64,000 nt of DNA from Akkermansia muciniphila. Its GTDB lineage: Bacteria; Verrucomicrobiota; Verrucomicrobiia; Verrucomicrobiales; Akkermansiaceae. Location: the NCBI RefSeq assembly GCF_002884975.1, contig NZ_PJKB01000002.1:765369-829368 (forward strand), written 5' to 3'. Shown here piece after piece: positions 33,677 to 41,699 of the stretch (position 1 is the first letter of the stretch; each line of letters begins with the position of its first letter). The notes under the pieces are model-generated. The model saw only the letters and a program-made list of their open reading frames with translations. It did not search any database and was not told the DNA's origin. The translations under genes were made by a program, and so were the position numbers.

Positions 33677-36067
33677 ATGCATCTCCAATCTCTTTTCTTA
33701 TCTGCTCTTTCCGTGAGCGCTATTTCCCTGGGGTGGGGCGCGCTGGACAAGCCTTCCGCCTCCAACCTGATCTGGTCTGACCAGCCTGCCGTGGTAGTTT
33801 ATCCGCAGGAGGACAAGAACCCTGACGGCAACTTCGGCAAGTACAAGAAGCCTTCCGCCGTCTGGGAAGCTGAGGGGTACCCGATTGGCAACGGACGCGT
33901 GGGTGCCATGATTTTCAGCGCGCCCAACCGCGAGCGGTTTGCCCTGAATGAAATCAGCCTCTGGTCCGGCGGAGCCAATCCCGGCGGCGGGTACGGTTAC
34001 GGGCTTAACGCGGGAACCAACCAGTTCGGCAACTACCTGCCTTTCGGCGACCTGTTCGTAGATTTCAAGAAGGGGGACCAGCCGGCTTCCGTTTCCGTAG
34101 AGGATTTTACGCGTGCCCTGGATTTGCGCGACGGTATTCACAAGGTAAATTACAAGTCGGACGGCGTGACGTATGACCGGGAGGCATTTGCCAGCACGCC
34201 CGCCAATGTGCTGGTGCTGGAGTACAGGGCCAGCAAGCCCGGCCAATTCAGCGCGGACTTTTCCATCAACAGCCAGCTTGAATCCACAATCTCCGCCAAG
34301 GGCCCCGTCATCACCTGGAAGGGAACCCTGAAAAACGGCATGAGCTATGAAGGCCGCGTCCTGGTGCGTCCCAAAGGCGGTACGCTTTCCACCGCGGACG
34401 ATAAGATTTCCGTGAAAAACGCGGATTCCTGCATGGTGGTCGTCGCCATGGAGACGGATTACCTGATGGATTACAAGAAGGACTGGAAGGGTGAGGCTCC
34501 CGCCAAGAAGCTGGACCGTTATGCGTCCAAGGCCGCCGCTGGGGACTATGCCGCCATGAAGCAGGCCCACATCGCCCAGTACAAGTCCATGTTTGACCGG
34601 GTGAAGGTCAACTTCGGCAAGACGGAGGCGGACGTGGCCAAATTGCCTATTCCGAAGCGCCTGGAAGCCTACAAGAAGAATCCGGTGGATCCCGATCTGG
34701 AAGAAACCATTTTCCAGTACGGCCGTTACCTGCTTCTGTCCAGCTCCCGGCCCGGCACGCTTCCGGCCAACCTCCAGGGGCTCTGGAATGTCTACCTCAA
34801 TCCGCCGTGGGCCTGTGACTACCACAACAACATCAATGTCCAGATGGCCTACTGGGGCGCGGAACCCGCCAACCTGTCCGAATGCCACGAGGCGCTGATC
34901 AATTATGTGGAAGCCATGGCTCCCGGCTGCCGCGACGTTTCCCAGGCCAACAAGGGATTCAATACCAAGGACGGCAAGCCTGTGCGCGGCTGGACGGTGC
35001 GCACCTCCCAGAACATCTTCGGCGGCAACGGCTGGCAGTGGAATATTCCCGGCGCGGCGTGGTATGCGCTGCATATCTGGGAACATTACGCGTTCACCGG
35101 TGACAAGAAGTATCTGGAGAAGCAGGCCTATCCCCTCATGAAGGAAATCTGCCATTTCTGGGAAGACCATTTGAAGGAACTGGGCGCCAAGGGAGAAGGA
35201 TTCAAGACGAACGGCAAGGACCCGAGCGAAGAGGATAAAAAGGACCTGGCGGACGTGAAGGCCGGCACCCTGGTGGCCCCCAACGGCTGGTCTCCGGAAC
35301 ACGGCCCCCGTGAAGACGGCGTGATGCATGACCAGCAGCTTATTGCGGAACTCTTCACCAATACGATCAAGGCGGCCCGCATTCTGGGCAAGGACGCCTC
35401 CTGGGCCAAGAGCCTGGAAGGCAAGCTGAAGAGGCTGGCCGGCAACAAGATAGGCAAGGAAGGGAACCTTCAGGAATGGATGATTGACCGCATTCCCAAG
35501 ACGGACCACCGCCACACGTCCCACCTGTTTGCCGTTTTCCCCGGCAACCAGATCAGCAAGCTCAAGACGCCCAAGCTGGCGGAGGCCGCCCGCCTTTCCC
35601 TGGAATGGCGCGGCACCACCGGAGACAGCCGCCGTTCCTGGACGTGGCCGTGGCGCACGGCCCTGTGGGCCCGCCTGGGGGACGGGAACAAGGCTCATGA
35701 AATGGTGCAGGGGCTTCTGAAATTCAATACCCTGCCGAACATGCTCACCACGCACCCGCCCATGCAGATGGACGGCAACTTCGGCATTGTGGGCGGCATT
35801 TGTGAAATGCTGGTGCAGTCCCACGCCGGGGGGCTGGACATCATGCCTTCTCCCGTGGAGGCATGGCCGGAGGGTTCCGTGAAGGGACTGAAAGCCCGCG
35901 GCAATGTCACCGTGGACTTCACCTGGAAGAACGGCAAGGTGAGCAACCTCAAGCTTTATTCCGACCAGCCCAAGGTGGTGCCCGTGCGCGTCAATGGAAA
36001 GATGACGCGCGTGAAGACCCTGCCTCTGAAGCCCGTTGCGGAAGCGCGCCAGACTGCGGCCAGGTAA
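33677..36067 (+). CDS. GH95 alpha-L-fucosidase
   Basis: GH95 enzymes release terminal fucose, mainly alpha-1,2-linked, as found on mucin O-glycans and blood-group antigens. The 796-residue protein starts with a signal peptide (about 1-22), then the N-terminal beta-domain (with the GYPIGNGRVGAMIF motif near 68-81), a helical barrel and a C-terminal beta-domain. Catalytic elements known from bifidobacterial AfcA can be placed: Asn385 and Asn387 in HNNINVQ, Glu541 in SPEHGP and Asp699 in MDGNFG. From memory it corresponds to the fucosidase Amuc_1120. It is monocistronic with a terminator. Some GH95 members act on galactose, so linkage specificity is not settled. Confidence 0.93.
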   Translation: MHLQSLFLSALSVSAISLGWGALDKPSASNLIWSDQPAVVVYPQEDKNPDGNFGKYKKPSAVWEAEGYPIGNGRVGAMIFSAPNRERFALNEISLWSGGANPGGGYGYGLNAGTNQFGNYLPFGDLFVDFKKGDQPASVSVEDFTRALDLRDGIHKVNYKSDGVTYDREAFASTPANVLVLEYRASKPGQFSADFSINSQLESTISAKGPVITWKGTLKNGMSYEGRVLVRPKGGTLSTADDKISVKNADSCMVVVAMETDYLMDYKKDWKGEAPAKKLDRYASKAAAGDYAAMKQAHIAQYKSMFDRVKVNFGKTEADVAKLPIPKRLEAYKKNPVDPDLEETIFQYGRYLLLSSSRPGTLPANLQGLWNVYLNPPWACDYHNNINVQMAYWGAEPANLSECHEALINYVEAMAPGCRDVSQANKGFNTKDGKPVRGWTVRTSQNIFGGNGWQWNIPGAAWYALHIWEHYAFTGDKKYLEKQAYPLMKEICHFWEDHLKELGAKGEGFKTNGKDPSEEDKKDLADVKAGTLVAPNGWSPEHGPREDGVMHDQQLIAELFTNTIKAARILGKDASWAKSLEGKLKRLAGNKIGKEGNLQEWMIDRIPKTDHRHTSHLFAVFPGNQISKLKTPKLAEAARLSLEWRGTTGDSRRSWTWPWRTALWARLGDGNKAHEMVQGLLKFNTLPNMLTTHPPMQMDGNFGIVGGICEMLVQSHAGGLDIMPSPVEAWPEGSVKGLKARGNVTVDFTWKNGKVSNLKLYSDQPKVVPVRVNGKMTRVKTLPLKPVAEARQTAAR

Positions 36068-36117
36068 CAAGCGGTTTTATTATCCGGGAGTATCTCCCGC
36101 AGGAAGAACAATCATGG

Positions 36118-36154
36118 CTTCCAGCTTCCTTTTGGGGAGGCTGGAAGTTTTTTT
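36118..36154 (+). terminator. Terminator of the GH95 gene
   Basis: CTTCCAGC (36118-36125) pairs with GCTGGAAG (36140-36147), extended by further inner pairs, and is followed by seven T. Confidence 0.85.
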
Positions 36155-36220
36155 ATTCCGCTGGCGCCATGGCGTCAAAAAACCGGAGTCTGATTCGGGA
36201 AAAGGAAGAAGGGAGCACGC

Positions 36221-37591
36221 TCATTTCTTTTCCAGCCGCCCGATCAGGGTGCAGAGGGCGCAGGAATGGCGGGAGCACAGGTCCTCATGAATTTGAAGCA
36301 GCGCCTGATGGTGCCACTCCTTCGCAAGAAAAGCCTTTGCATCCGGCCTGCGGCCCAGCAGGGATTGATGGACGGCCAGCACTTTTGTTCCCGCCTGTCC
36401 GGCCCTGAGGGAGAGGTAGTGTTTCCACGCGCGTTCCCCTCCCTCCGCAGGCAGGAGGTGGTTGACGGCCAGGGCCTGGATTCTGTCCCGCCCCATCAGG
36501 GCCATGGGGCGCGGGGAAGGTGCGGAAGGCAGAGTCACATGGGTGCTCCAGTAGGGATGCGCCAGGGAGGAAAGATAGTTTGCCAGGCCATCCCCGTAGC
36601 CAGGGCGGCAAAGCCTCTTGAAGGTATCAAAATCCCCGGCGATGGCTGCCAGCGCCCCCACGCGCCTCTGCGGGTGGTTGGCCGGCCTGTTTCCGGAGAG
36701 CGTCCAGGGGAAGGTACGGTCCGGCGCCAGTTCAAATTGTTCCCGGAGAGGCCACCATTCCGTCCAGAGCTTTTTGTGGTGGGCTACTGCCTCCGGCGTG
36801 CAGGAGTCCGGCAGAACGGGAATCAGGAACCCGGCGGCGCCAAAGAGAAGGGCTTCCGGACACTTCCGGATGGCATGCAGGGGGGCGCGCAAGGCCAGGT
36901 GGCGCATGGCGGTTTTATTGGCATGGTAGCCCAGCGTTTCCGCCAGGCTTTCAAAAAGGGCTTGCTCCTCTCCTGCGTATCTGGCGCGTTCCGCATGGCG
37001 GCGGTGCTTGTTCCGGAACCGGTAGGCCGCCGCCGCTTGAAGGAGGGTCTCCAGAAGTTCCGGAGCCATGGAGCCCAGCGCGCTTGTGTGGCGGCAGTAG
37101 CGTTCCGGAGCTTTTTCCGGCGGCTTTTCTGCCAGAGCCGGCGCAGAGGGCGGAATGACGGCCAGGGGTATGCGCTCATGCCTGGCATTGCGGGTGAACC
37201 ATTCCCGGCGGCTGGGCATGCAGGCCAGATGCAGGATGACTCCGTTAAAGGCCGGATTGGAACCGTGACCGTGGCGTTCCCAGTCCTCCGGAGCAGGATC
37301 CACTTCAATGTCACCAATCTGCGGGACGCCGTCTATTTGTATCCGGGCGTTCAGGAAATCCGGCCCTGCGGATTTGTTCCAGTCCCCGAAGTCCAGAATG
37401 AGGATGTTCCTGCCCAAGTCATCCGTAAATGAGGTCCCGAACCTCCCTTCCAGCAGCAGGAGCTGGAGCGTCCGTTCGTCCGGGAGCCCGGAACGGAGGG
37501 AAGAGGCGTGCTCCCTTACGGTATCCGGCTCTTCCTTTTCTGCCGCGGAAAGGGCGTCCCCGTACAGGGAGGCCATGGAGCGCATGTCCAT
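36221..37591 (-). CDS. DUF2851-family protein
   Basis: This 456-residue soluble protein belongs to DUF2851. The family hallmark is visible near 70-125: GDWNKSAGPDFLNA, then GDIEVDP, DWERHGHG and NGVILHLA. These acidic and His residues resemble a restriction-endonuclease-like metal site, but no activity is established. The C-terminal half is helical. STAS lies 15 nt upstream on the same strand, so the two are probably co-transcribed. No link between the two functions is known to me. Confidence 0.85.
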   Translation of the reverse strand: MDMRSMASLYGDALSAAEKEEPDTVREHASSLRSGLPDERTLQLLLLEGRFGTSFTDDLGRNILILDFGDWNKSAGPDFLNARIQIDGVPQIGDIEVDPAPEDWERHGHGSNPAFNGVILHLACMPSRREWFTRNARHERIPLAVIPPSAPALAEKPPEKAPERYCRHTSALGSMAPELLETLLQAAAAYRFRNKHRRHAERARYAGEEQALFESLAETLGYHANKTAMRHLALRAPLHAIRKCPEALLFGAAGFLIPVLPDSCTPEAVAHHKKLWTEWWPLREQFELAPDRTFPWTLSGNRPANHPQRRVGALAAIAGDFDTFKRLCRPGYGDGLANYLSSLAHPYWSTHVTLPSAPSPRPMALMGRDRIQALAVNHLLPAEGGERAWKHYLSLRAGQAGTKVLAVHQSLLGRRPDAKAFLAKEWHHQALLQIHEDLCSRHSCALCTLIGRLEKK

Positions 37592-37606
37592 GTGGGTGGG
37601 AAGGGA

Positions 37607-38134
37607 TTATTTATCCTTCTGCCGTTCCAGTTCCTCCTTCAGGCAGTCGGTTACATTGCGGAATTTTTCTTCGTTCTCTTCACTTAATTCGCTCAGCGTC
37701 AGGTGGGAATTGAGGACGTGAAGTGTCTGGTCCTTCGCGTCCAGATGGACGGTGGGGGCGGTCTCCGCACTCAGGCTGGCGCGTATCTGGTCCACTTTCC
37801 CCCGCCAGGGAGCCGTAGGCGGCTCAATGCTGAGCAGGGCGTCCAGCCCCAGGCTTTCCAGCGCGCACAGGCAGCGTTCGCTGGGAGAGGCGATTTGCAC
37901 GGCTCCGCCGATGGGAAGCAGCCTGCGCGACAGCCCCGCAAGAGTGCCCATAAAGGTGGAGTCAATGCCGGAACAGGTTTCCAGGTCAATGACGATCAGG
38001 CGACCTCCGGAAGCGATGTAGTCATCCCCCAGGGATTTGACGGTGGGGCTGTTGGCAAAACTTCCGCGTCCGGAGCACCGGATCCAAAGAAATTCATCAA
38101 AAAGGCCGAAAAGAATGGAAGAGTTGTTATTCAC
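37607..38134 (-). CDS. STAS-domain protein (anti-sigma factor antagonist-like)
   Basis: The core (about residues 10-110) fits a STAS domain: beta strand LIVIDLETCSGIDSTFM, then the helix MGTLAGLSRRL. The conserved Asp-Ser pair (GIDS) is where SpoIIAA-type antagonists are phosphorylated. A C-terminal helical tail rich in Glu and Lys follows. The GTG at 38134 is chosen, giving 175 residues; an in-frame TTG at 38167 would add 11. The natural partners, an RsbW-type kinase and a PP2C phosphatase, are not nearby. A long inverted repeat (38211-38254) lies upstream. Confidence 0.75.
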   Translation of the reverse strand: MNNNSSILFGLFDEFLWIRCSGRGSFANSPTVKSLGDDYIASGGRLIVIDLETCSGIDSTFMGTLAGLSRRLLPIGGAVQIASPSERCLCALESLGLDALLSIEPPTAPWRGKVDQIRASLSAETAPTVHLDAKDQTLHVLNSHLTLSELSEENEEKFRNVTDCLKEELERQKDK

Positions 38135-38210
38135 GTCGTTGGAAAATGGAAACCGTATGAATAACAAGAGAAAGAGCTGCGGTCAAGTCAGGATTTAACA
38201 TGCAGCCGAT

Positions 38211-38254
38211 CCGGAAGAAGGCCTGTCCTCCCGGCGTGCGGGGCCTTCTTCCGG
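38211..38254. repeat. 13-bp perfect inverted repeat between STAS and the prenyltransferase-fold gene
   Basis: CCGGAAGAAGGCC (38211-38223) pairs exactly with 38242-38254 around an 18-nt loop. There is no T run on either side, so it is either a Rho-type or processing hairpin, or a protein site. It lies just past the stop of the gene at 38290. Confidence 0.6.
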
Positions 38255-38289
38255 CGGCTGCCTCCTGTTCAGGGAAGGGGGCGGGCAGT

Positions 38290-39816
38290 TCAGGAATTCC
38301 TGGTGCCTTCCCCCGTTCCGGGAAGGAAGCGGTAATATACCTCCAGCATCAGCGTAGCAAGGCACTGGCGGTAAATCCGGTCGTTGGCATGCCGGTTCTG
38401 GCTGGTCTGGACAACGCCGCCGGGGCCTCCGAATCCGTTGGGAATGAAACTGCCGTCAGGAGACTGGGCTTTCAGCACCGCGTCACGGAAGGCGCGGTTA
38501 TAGGCCTTCCATACGTCACCGCCGCAGTTCATGGCCGCCTGCACCCCGTAGTAATGCTGGTAGAGGTTGGACGTGGTGTTGCCGGCTTTCCAGTTAAAGG
38601 GCTGGCTGGTATTCTTGAGCATCCAGTCCAGGCCCCTGCGCGCTGTGCCGTCCGAGCCGTTGCCGCACATCTGCAGGGAAAGCACTCCTACGCCCACCAG
38701 GGAGGGCCTGGGTTCGCTGCCGTTCTCCTGATAGGAGAAGAGCCCGTTTGAAAGAGACGTTTTGCGGCAGTACATGGCCGCCCTGTTCAGGGCGGTGCGT
38801 ATTTTGCCCCTGGTGGGCTTGATGCCGCCGTGCTCGGCGGCCTTGAGCGCCTGAATATTCCACCCCGTCACGGAAAGGTCCGTATGGGCGCCGGGGCGCG
38901 TGCTGTAATGATAGGCCCAGCCTCCGTTGGAGTTCTGCCCCTTCATGATCTGGTCCACCGCTTTCACGGCTACTCTCTCCAGATTGGCGATGGTGGAGGC
39001 GTCCATCTGCTTGCACAAGGTGTAGGCCTCGCACAGGGCATAGGTGGCGATGGCGTGGTCATAGCTGACTTCATTCATCTGCGGAACCAGGGAAATGACG
39101 GGAGATTGCATTCCCCGGTCCACCAGGAAGGAGATTCCCTTCAGGACAGTGTCTCCAAAGTCTTCCGAAAGAGGAGTTTCACAATGGGCCAGGTAGGAGA
39201 GCAGGGCGAGCCCCGTCATGGCGCACTTGTAATTCTGTGGGCCGTCTCCCCAGGAACCGTCCTTGTTCTGCTGCTTCTGGAGCCACTTGAGGGATTTGAC
39301 CACGGCTTCCTCGCACTGGGGGGTGCCGCCGTTTTCCGTGATGCGCTTCATGCGGTTGTCCAGGCCGCAGCGTTTGGACAGGATTTCGGGGTTCGGGCCG
39401 CTGGGGCCCGGTCCCTCTCTGTCGTCGAACCCGAAATCAGTGCCGATGTCGATGCCTGACAGGAGCGATTCCGAGGGTTCGTCCATTTCAGTATCCGGAA
39501 TTCTAATGGCTGTATCCAGGGTTGCATCCGTGGCGATGATTCTTACCTGCTGCTCCATGGCGGGACTGCTGGGGCGCTGGGCTTTCTGGACGAGCTCTGG
39601 TTTTTCAGGTTCCTCCGTCCCTTTTTCCACAACCTCCGGGTAAACGATCGTGGCCGGAGGTTCCGGGAGGAAGGTGATGATATTGACCAGATAGAGCAGG
39701 AGGCTCATCATGGCGGCGCCGAGGACGGAAACGGATACCGCCGCCGCCAGGTTTTTAACGCGCTGTCTTTTCAGCTCCGCCAGGGCGTCTTCCGTACTTT
39801 CAATATGCAGGCTCAT
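38290..39816 (-). CDS. Membrane-anchored prenyltransferase/squalene-cyclase-fold protein, copy 1
   Basis: This 508-residue protein has a basic cytoplasmic N-terminus (begins MSLHIEST), one membrane helix (about 25-47), a Pro/Glu-rich periplasmic linker to about 160 and an alpha-toroid domain. The toroid shows QW-like repeats (KSLKWLQKQQNKDGSWG near 190), a central DLSVTGWNIQALKAAEHGG and a late QSPDGSF. The DxDD acid motif of true squalene cyclases is missing, and a periplasmic site would be odd for terpene cyclisation. A binding or complement-like role is thus as likely as catalysis. It is the most divergent of three tandem copies in its N-terminal third, but its C-terminal part closely matches copy 3. 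Confidence 0.82.
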   Translation of the reverse strand: MSLHIESTEDALAELKRQRVKNLAAAVSVSVLGAAMMSLLLYLVNIITFLPEPPATIVYPEVVEKGTEEPEKPELVQKAQRPSSPAMEQQVRIIATDATLDTAIRIPDTEMDEPSESLLSGIDIGTDFGFDDREGPGPSGPNPEILSKRCGLDNRMKRITENGGTPQCEEAVVKSLKWLQKQQNKDGSWGDGPQNYKCAMTGLALLSYLAHCETPLSEDFGDTVLKGISFLVDRGMQSPVISLVPQMNEVSYDHAIATYALCEAYTLCKQMDASTIANLERVAVKAVDQIMKGQNSNGGWAYHYSTRPGAHTDLSVTGWNIQALKAAEHGGIKPTRGKIRTALNRAAMYCRKTSLSNGLFSYQENGSEPRPSLVGVGVLSLQMCGNGSDGTARRGLDWMLKNTSQPFNWKAGNTTSNLYQHYYGVQAAMNCGGDVWKAYNRAFRDAVLKAQSPDGSFIPNGFGGPGGVVQTSQNRHANDRIYRQCLATLMLEVYYRFLPGTGEGTRNS

Positions 39817-39991
39817 GGATGGGATGGGGTTTGATTAGGATTTCACCATCCCTCCAAGCCTGTGCAGATTCAAGCATGAAATTTATAATATGCTTGTATT
39901 TAGTGTGTTGTTATCAATTTGTTACTTAGGGAGAGCTGGGTTGCCGGAGAAGAGGGGCTGCCGTCACGCGCCGGAGGCGGCAGGGAAATGA

Positions 39992-40026
39992 AAAGCCCTC
40001 TTTCCCCGGAAGGAAAAGAGGGCTTT
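39992..40026 (-). terminator. Terminator after copy 2 of the triplicated family
   Basis: AAAGCCCTCTTT (39992-40003) faces AAGAGGGCTTT (40016-40026), giving a stem of about 11 bp. The T tract on the minus strand is short (TTTT), but the hairpin lies 20 nt past the stop codon at 40047. Confidence 0.75.
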
Positions 40027-40046
40027 AAAGAATCCGGTGAATGGCG

Positions 40047-41549
40047 TCAGGAATTCTTGGTGCCTTCACCCGTACCGGGCAGGAAGCGGTAGTAGGTTTC
40101 CAGCATCAGCGTAGCCAGGCACTGGCGGTAGATGCTTTCCGACTTGTTAGTCAGGCCGGAAACGTACCCGACGTCATTTTTCCTGAAGCTGCCGTCCGCA
40201 TTCTGTCCGCTGAGCACGGCGTCACGGAATGCCTTGTTGTAGGAGGTCCATACATCGCCGCCGCGGTTCATGGCCGCCTGAACGCAGTAGTAGTGCATGT
40301 AAAGGTTGCTCTTGACGTTTTCCGTGCCGGAACCCTGTCCCCACTGGAGGGTTTTGACGTTGTTCTTGATCCAGTCCAGACCCTTGCGGGCCGCGCTGTC
40401 GGAACCGTTTCCGGTCATTTGCAGGGAGAGCACGCCCACGCCCACCAGGGAGGAACGGGGCATGTTGCCGTTTTCCTTGTAGGCGAATTTGCCGTCCGGC
40501 ATCACGTTCTTGCGCACGTAGCTGGAAGCCTTGCGCAGCGTGGAGCGTATTTCACCCTTGGTGGGCTTGATGCCGCCGTGTTCCGCCGCCTTGAGCGCCT
40601 GGACGTTCCACCCCGTGACGGAAAGGTCAATGTCCGGATTGATCTTGTTATTATAGCTGTAGCCCCAGCCCCCGTTAGGGCATTGGGCTTCTATGATCCT
40701 GTCCACGGCCTTGATCACGACTTTTTCCAGATTGGCGATGGAAGGGATGTCCATCTGCTTGCAGAAGGTATAGGCCTCGCACAGGGCGTAAGTGGCCACG
40801 GCGTGGTCATAGCAGATTTCCTTCAAGGCGGGTTTTTCGGAAATCACGGGATTCTTCATTCCCAGGTCCACGAGGAAGGAAATGCCTTTCAGGACGTTTT
40901 CCCCGAATTCCTCGGAAAGGGGCGTTTCACAGTGGGCCAGGTAGGCCAGCAGGGAAATTCCGGTCATGGAAGCGCGGAACTGGCCCTCACCCCAGGAACC
41001 GTCCTTGTTCTGCTGCTTTTTAAGCCAGCGGAGGGATTTGACCACGGCTTCCTCACACTGGGGAGTGCCGCCGTTTTCCGTGATGCGCTTCATGCGGTCG
41101 TTCAGGTCGCACCGCTTGGAAAGAATGCCGGGAATGCCTCCTCCGTCTCCGTCCCCCGTGCCGGTGCCGAAGCCGTCGCCGATGTCGATGCCCATGGAAA
41201 GCTCTTCCGAGGGGACTTCCACTTCAATGTCCGGGTTGACTACCGCCACATCCGCCGTAGCAACGGCGGCAATGACCTTCACCTGAGCGGCGGTGGAGGA
41301 GCTGCTGGGCCGCTGGGTGGTTTGGGTCACTTCCGGGGTGTCAATATCCGGATTGTCGCCTTCCTGGGTGGCATAAGCCACCATGGGCGGATCTTCCGGA
41401 ATGGCGACGATGATGTGTACCAGATAAAGGAGAAGGCCCATGAGGGCAACGCCGAGGAAGGAGACGGAGAAGGCGGCGGTCAGCGTCTTGACGCGCTGCT
41501 TCTTCAGTTCCGTAAGGGCTTCATCGGTACTTTCAATATGGAGACTCAT
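40047..41549 (-). CDS. Membrane-anchored prenyltransferase-fold protein, copy 2
   Basis: This 500-residue protein has the same architecture as its neighbours: basic N-terminus, membrane helix (about 25-47), an acidic and Gly/Asp-rich linker (GDGFGTGTGDGDGGG near 125-140), then the toroid with KKQQNKDGSWG and DLSVTGWNVQALKAAEHGG. Residues 1 to about 185 are almost identical to copy 3 (also at the DNA level), while the rest is the most divergent of the three. The Cys of the SKRC and QCEEA motifs are shared by all copies and may form a disulfide in the periplasm. Function unknown. Confidence 0.82.
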   Translation of the reverse strand: MSLHIESTDEALTELKKQRVKTLTAAFSVSFLGVALMGLLLYLVHIIVAIPEDPPMVAYATQEGDNPDIDTPEVTQTTQRPSSSSTAAQVKVIAAVATADVAVVNPDIEVEVPSEELSMGIDIGDGFGTGTGDGDGGGIPGILSKRCDLNDRMKRITENGGTPQCEEAVVKSLRWLKKQQNKDGSWGEGQFRASMTGISLLAYLAHCETPLSEEFGENVLKGISFLVDLGMKNPVISEKPALKEICYDHAVATYALCEAYTFCKQMDIPSIANLEKVVIKAVDRIIEAQCPNGGWGYSYNNKINPDIDLSVTGWNVQALKAAEHGGIKPTKGEIRSTLRKASSYVRKNVMPDGKFAYKENGNMPRSSLVGVGVLSLQMTGNGSDSAARKGLDWIKNNVKTLQWGQGSGTENVKSNLYMHYYCVQAAMNRGGDVWTSYNKAFRDAVLSGQNADGSFRKNDVGYVSGLTNKSESIYRQCLATLMLETYYRFLPGTGEGTKNS

Positions 41550-41699
41550 AGAGGGACGTGTCTGGTTGGTGTACCTGCAAATGCTCCCGCATCCTTGAAA
41601 ATGGAGGAGAATTGCCAGGGTACGGGTAAATGCTGCTGGCCTGCCTGTTCACGAGGCTGGCAGCATACTAAAACCAGACGCGCCGGTCTGTCAATCAGA

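Noticed and set aside
33698-36070. 790-codon minus-strand frame antisense to GH95
   Set aside because: A shadow of the fucosidase codon pattern without any domain of its own.
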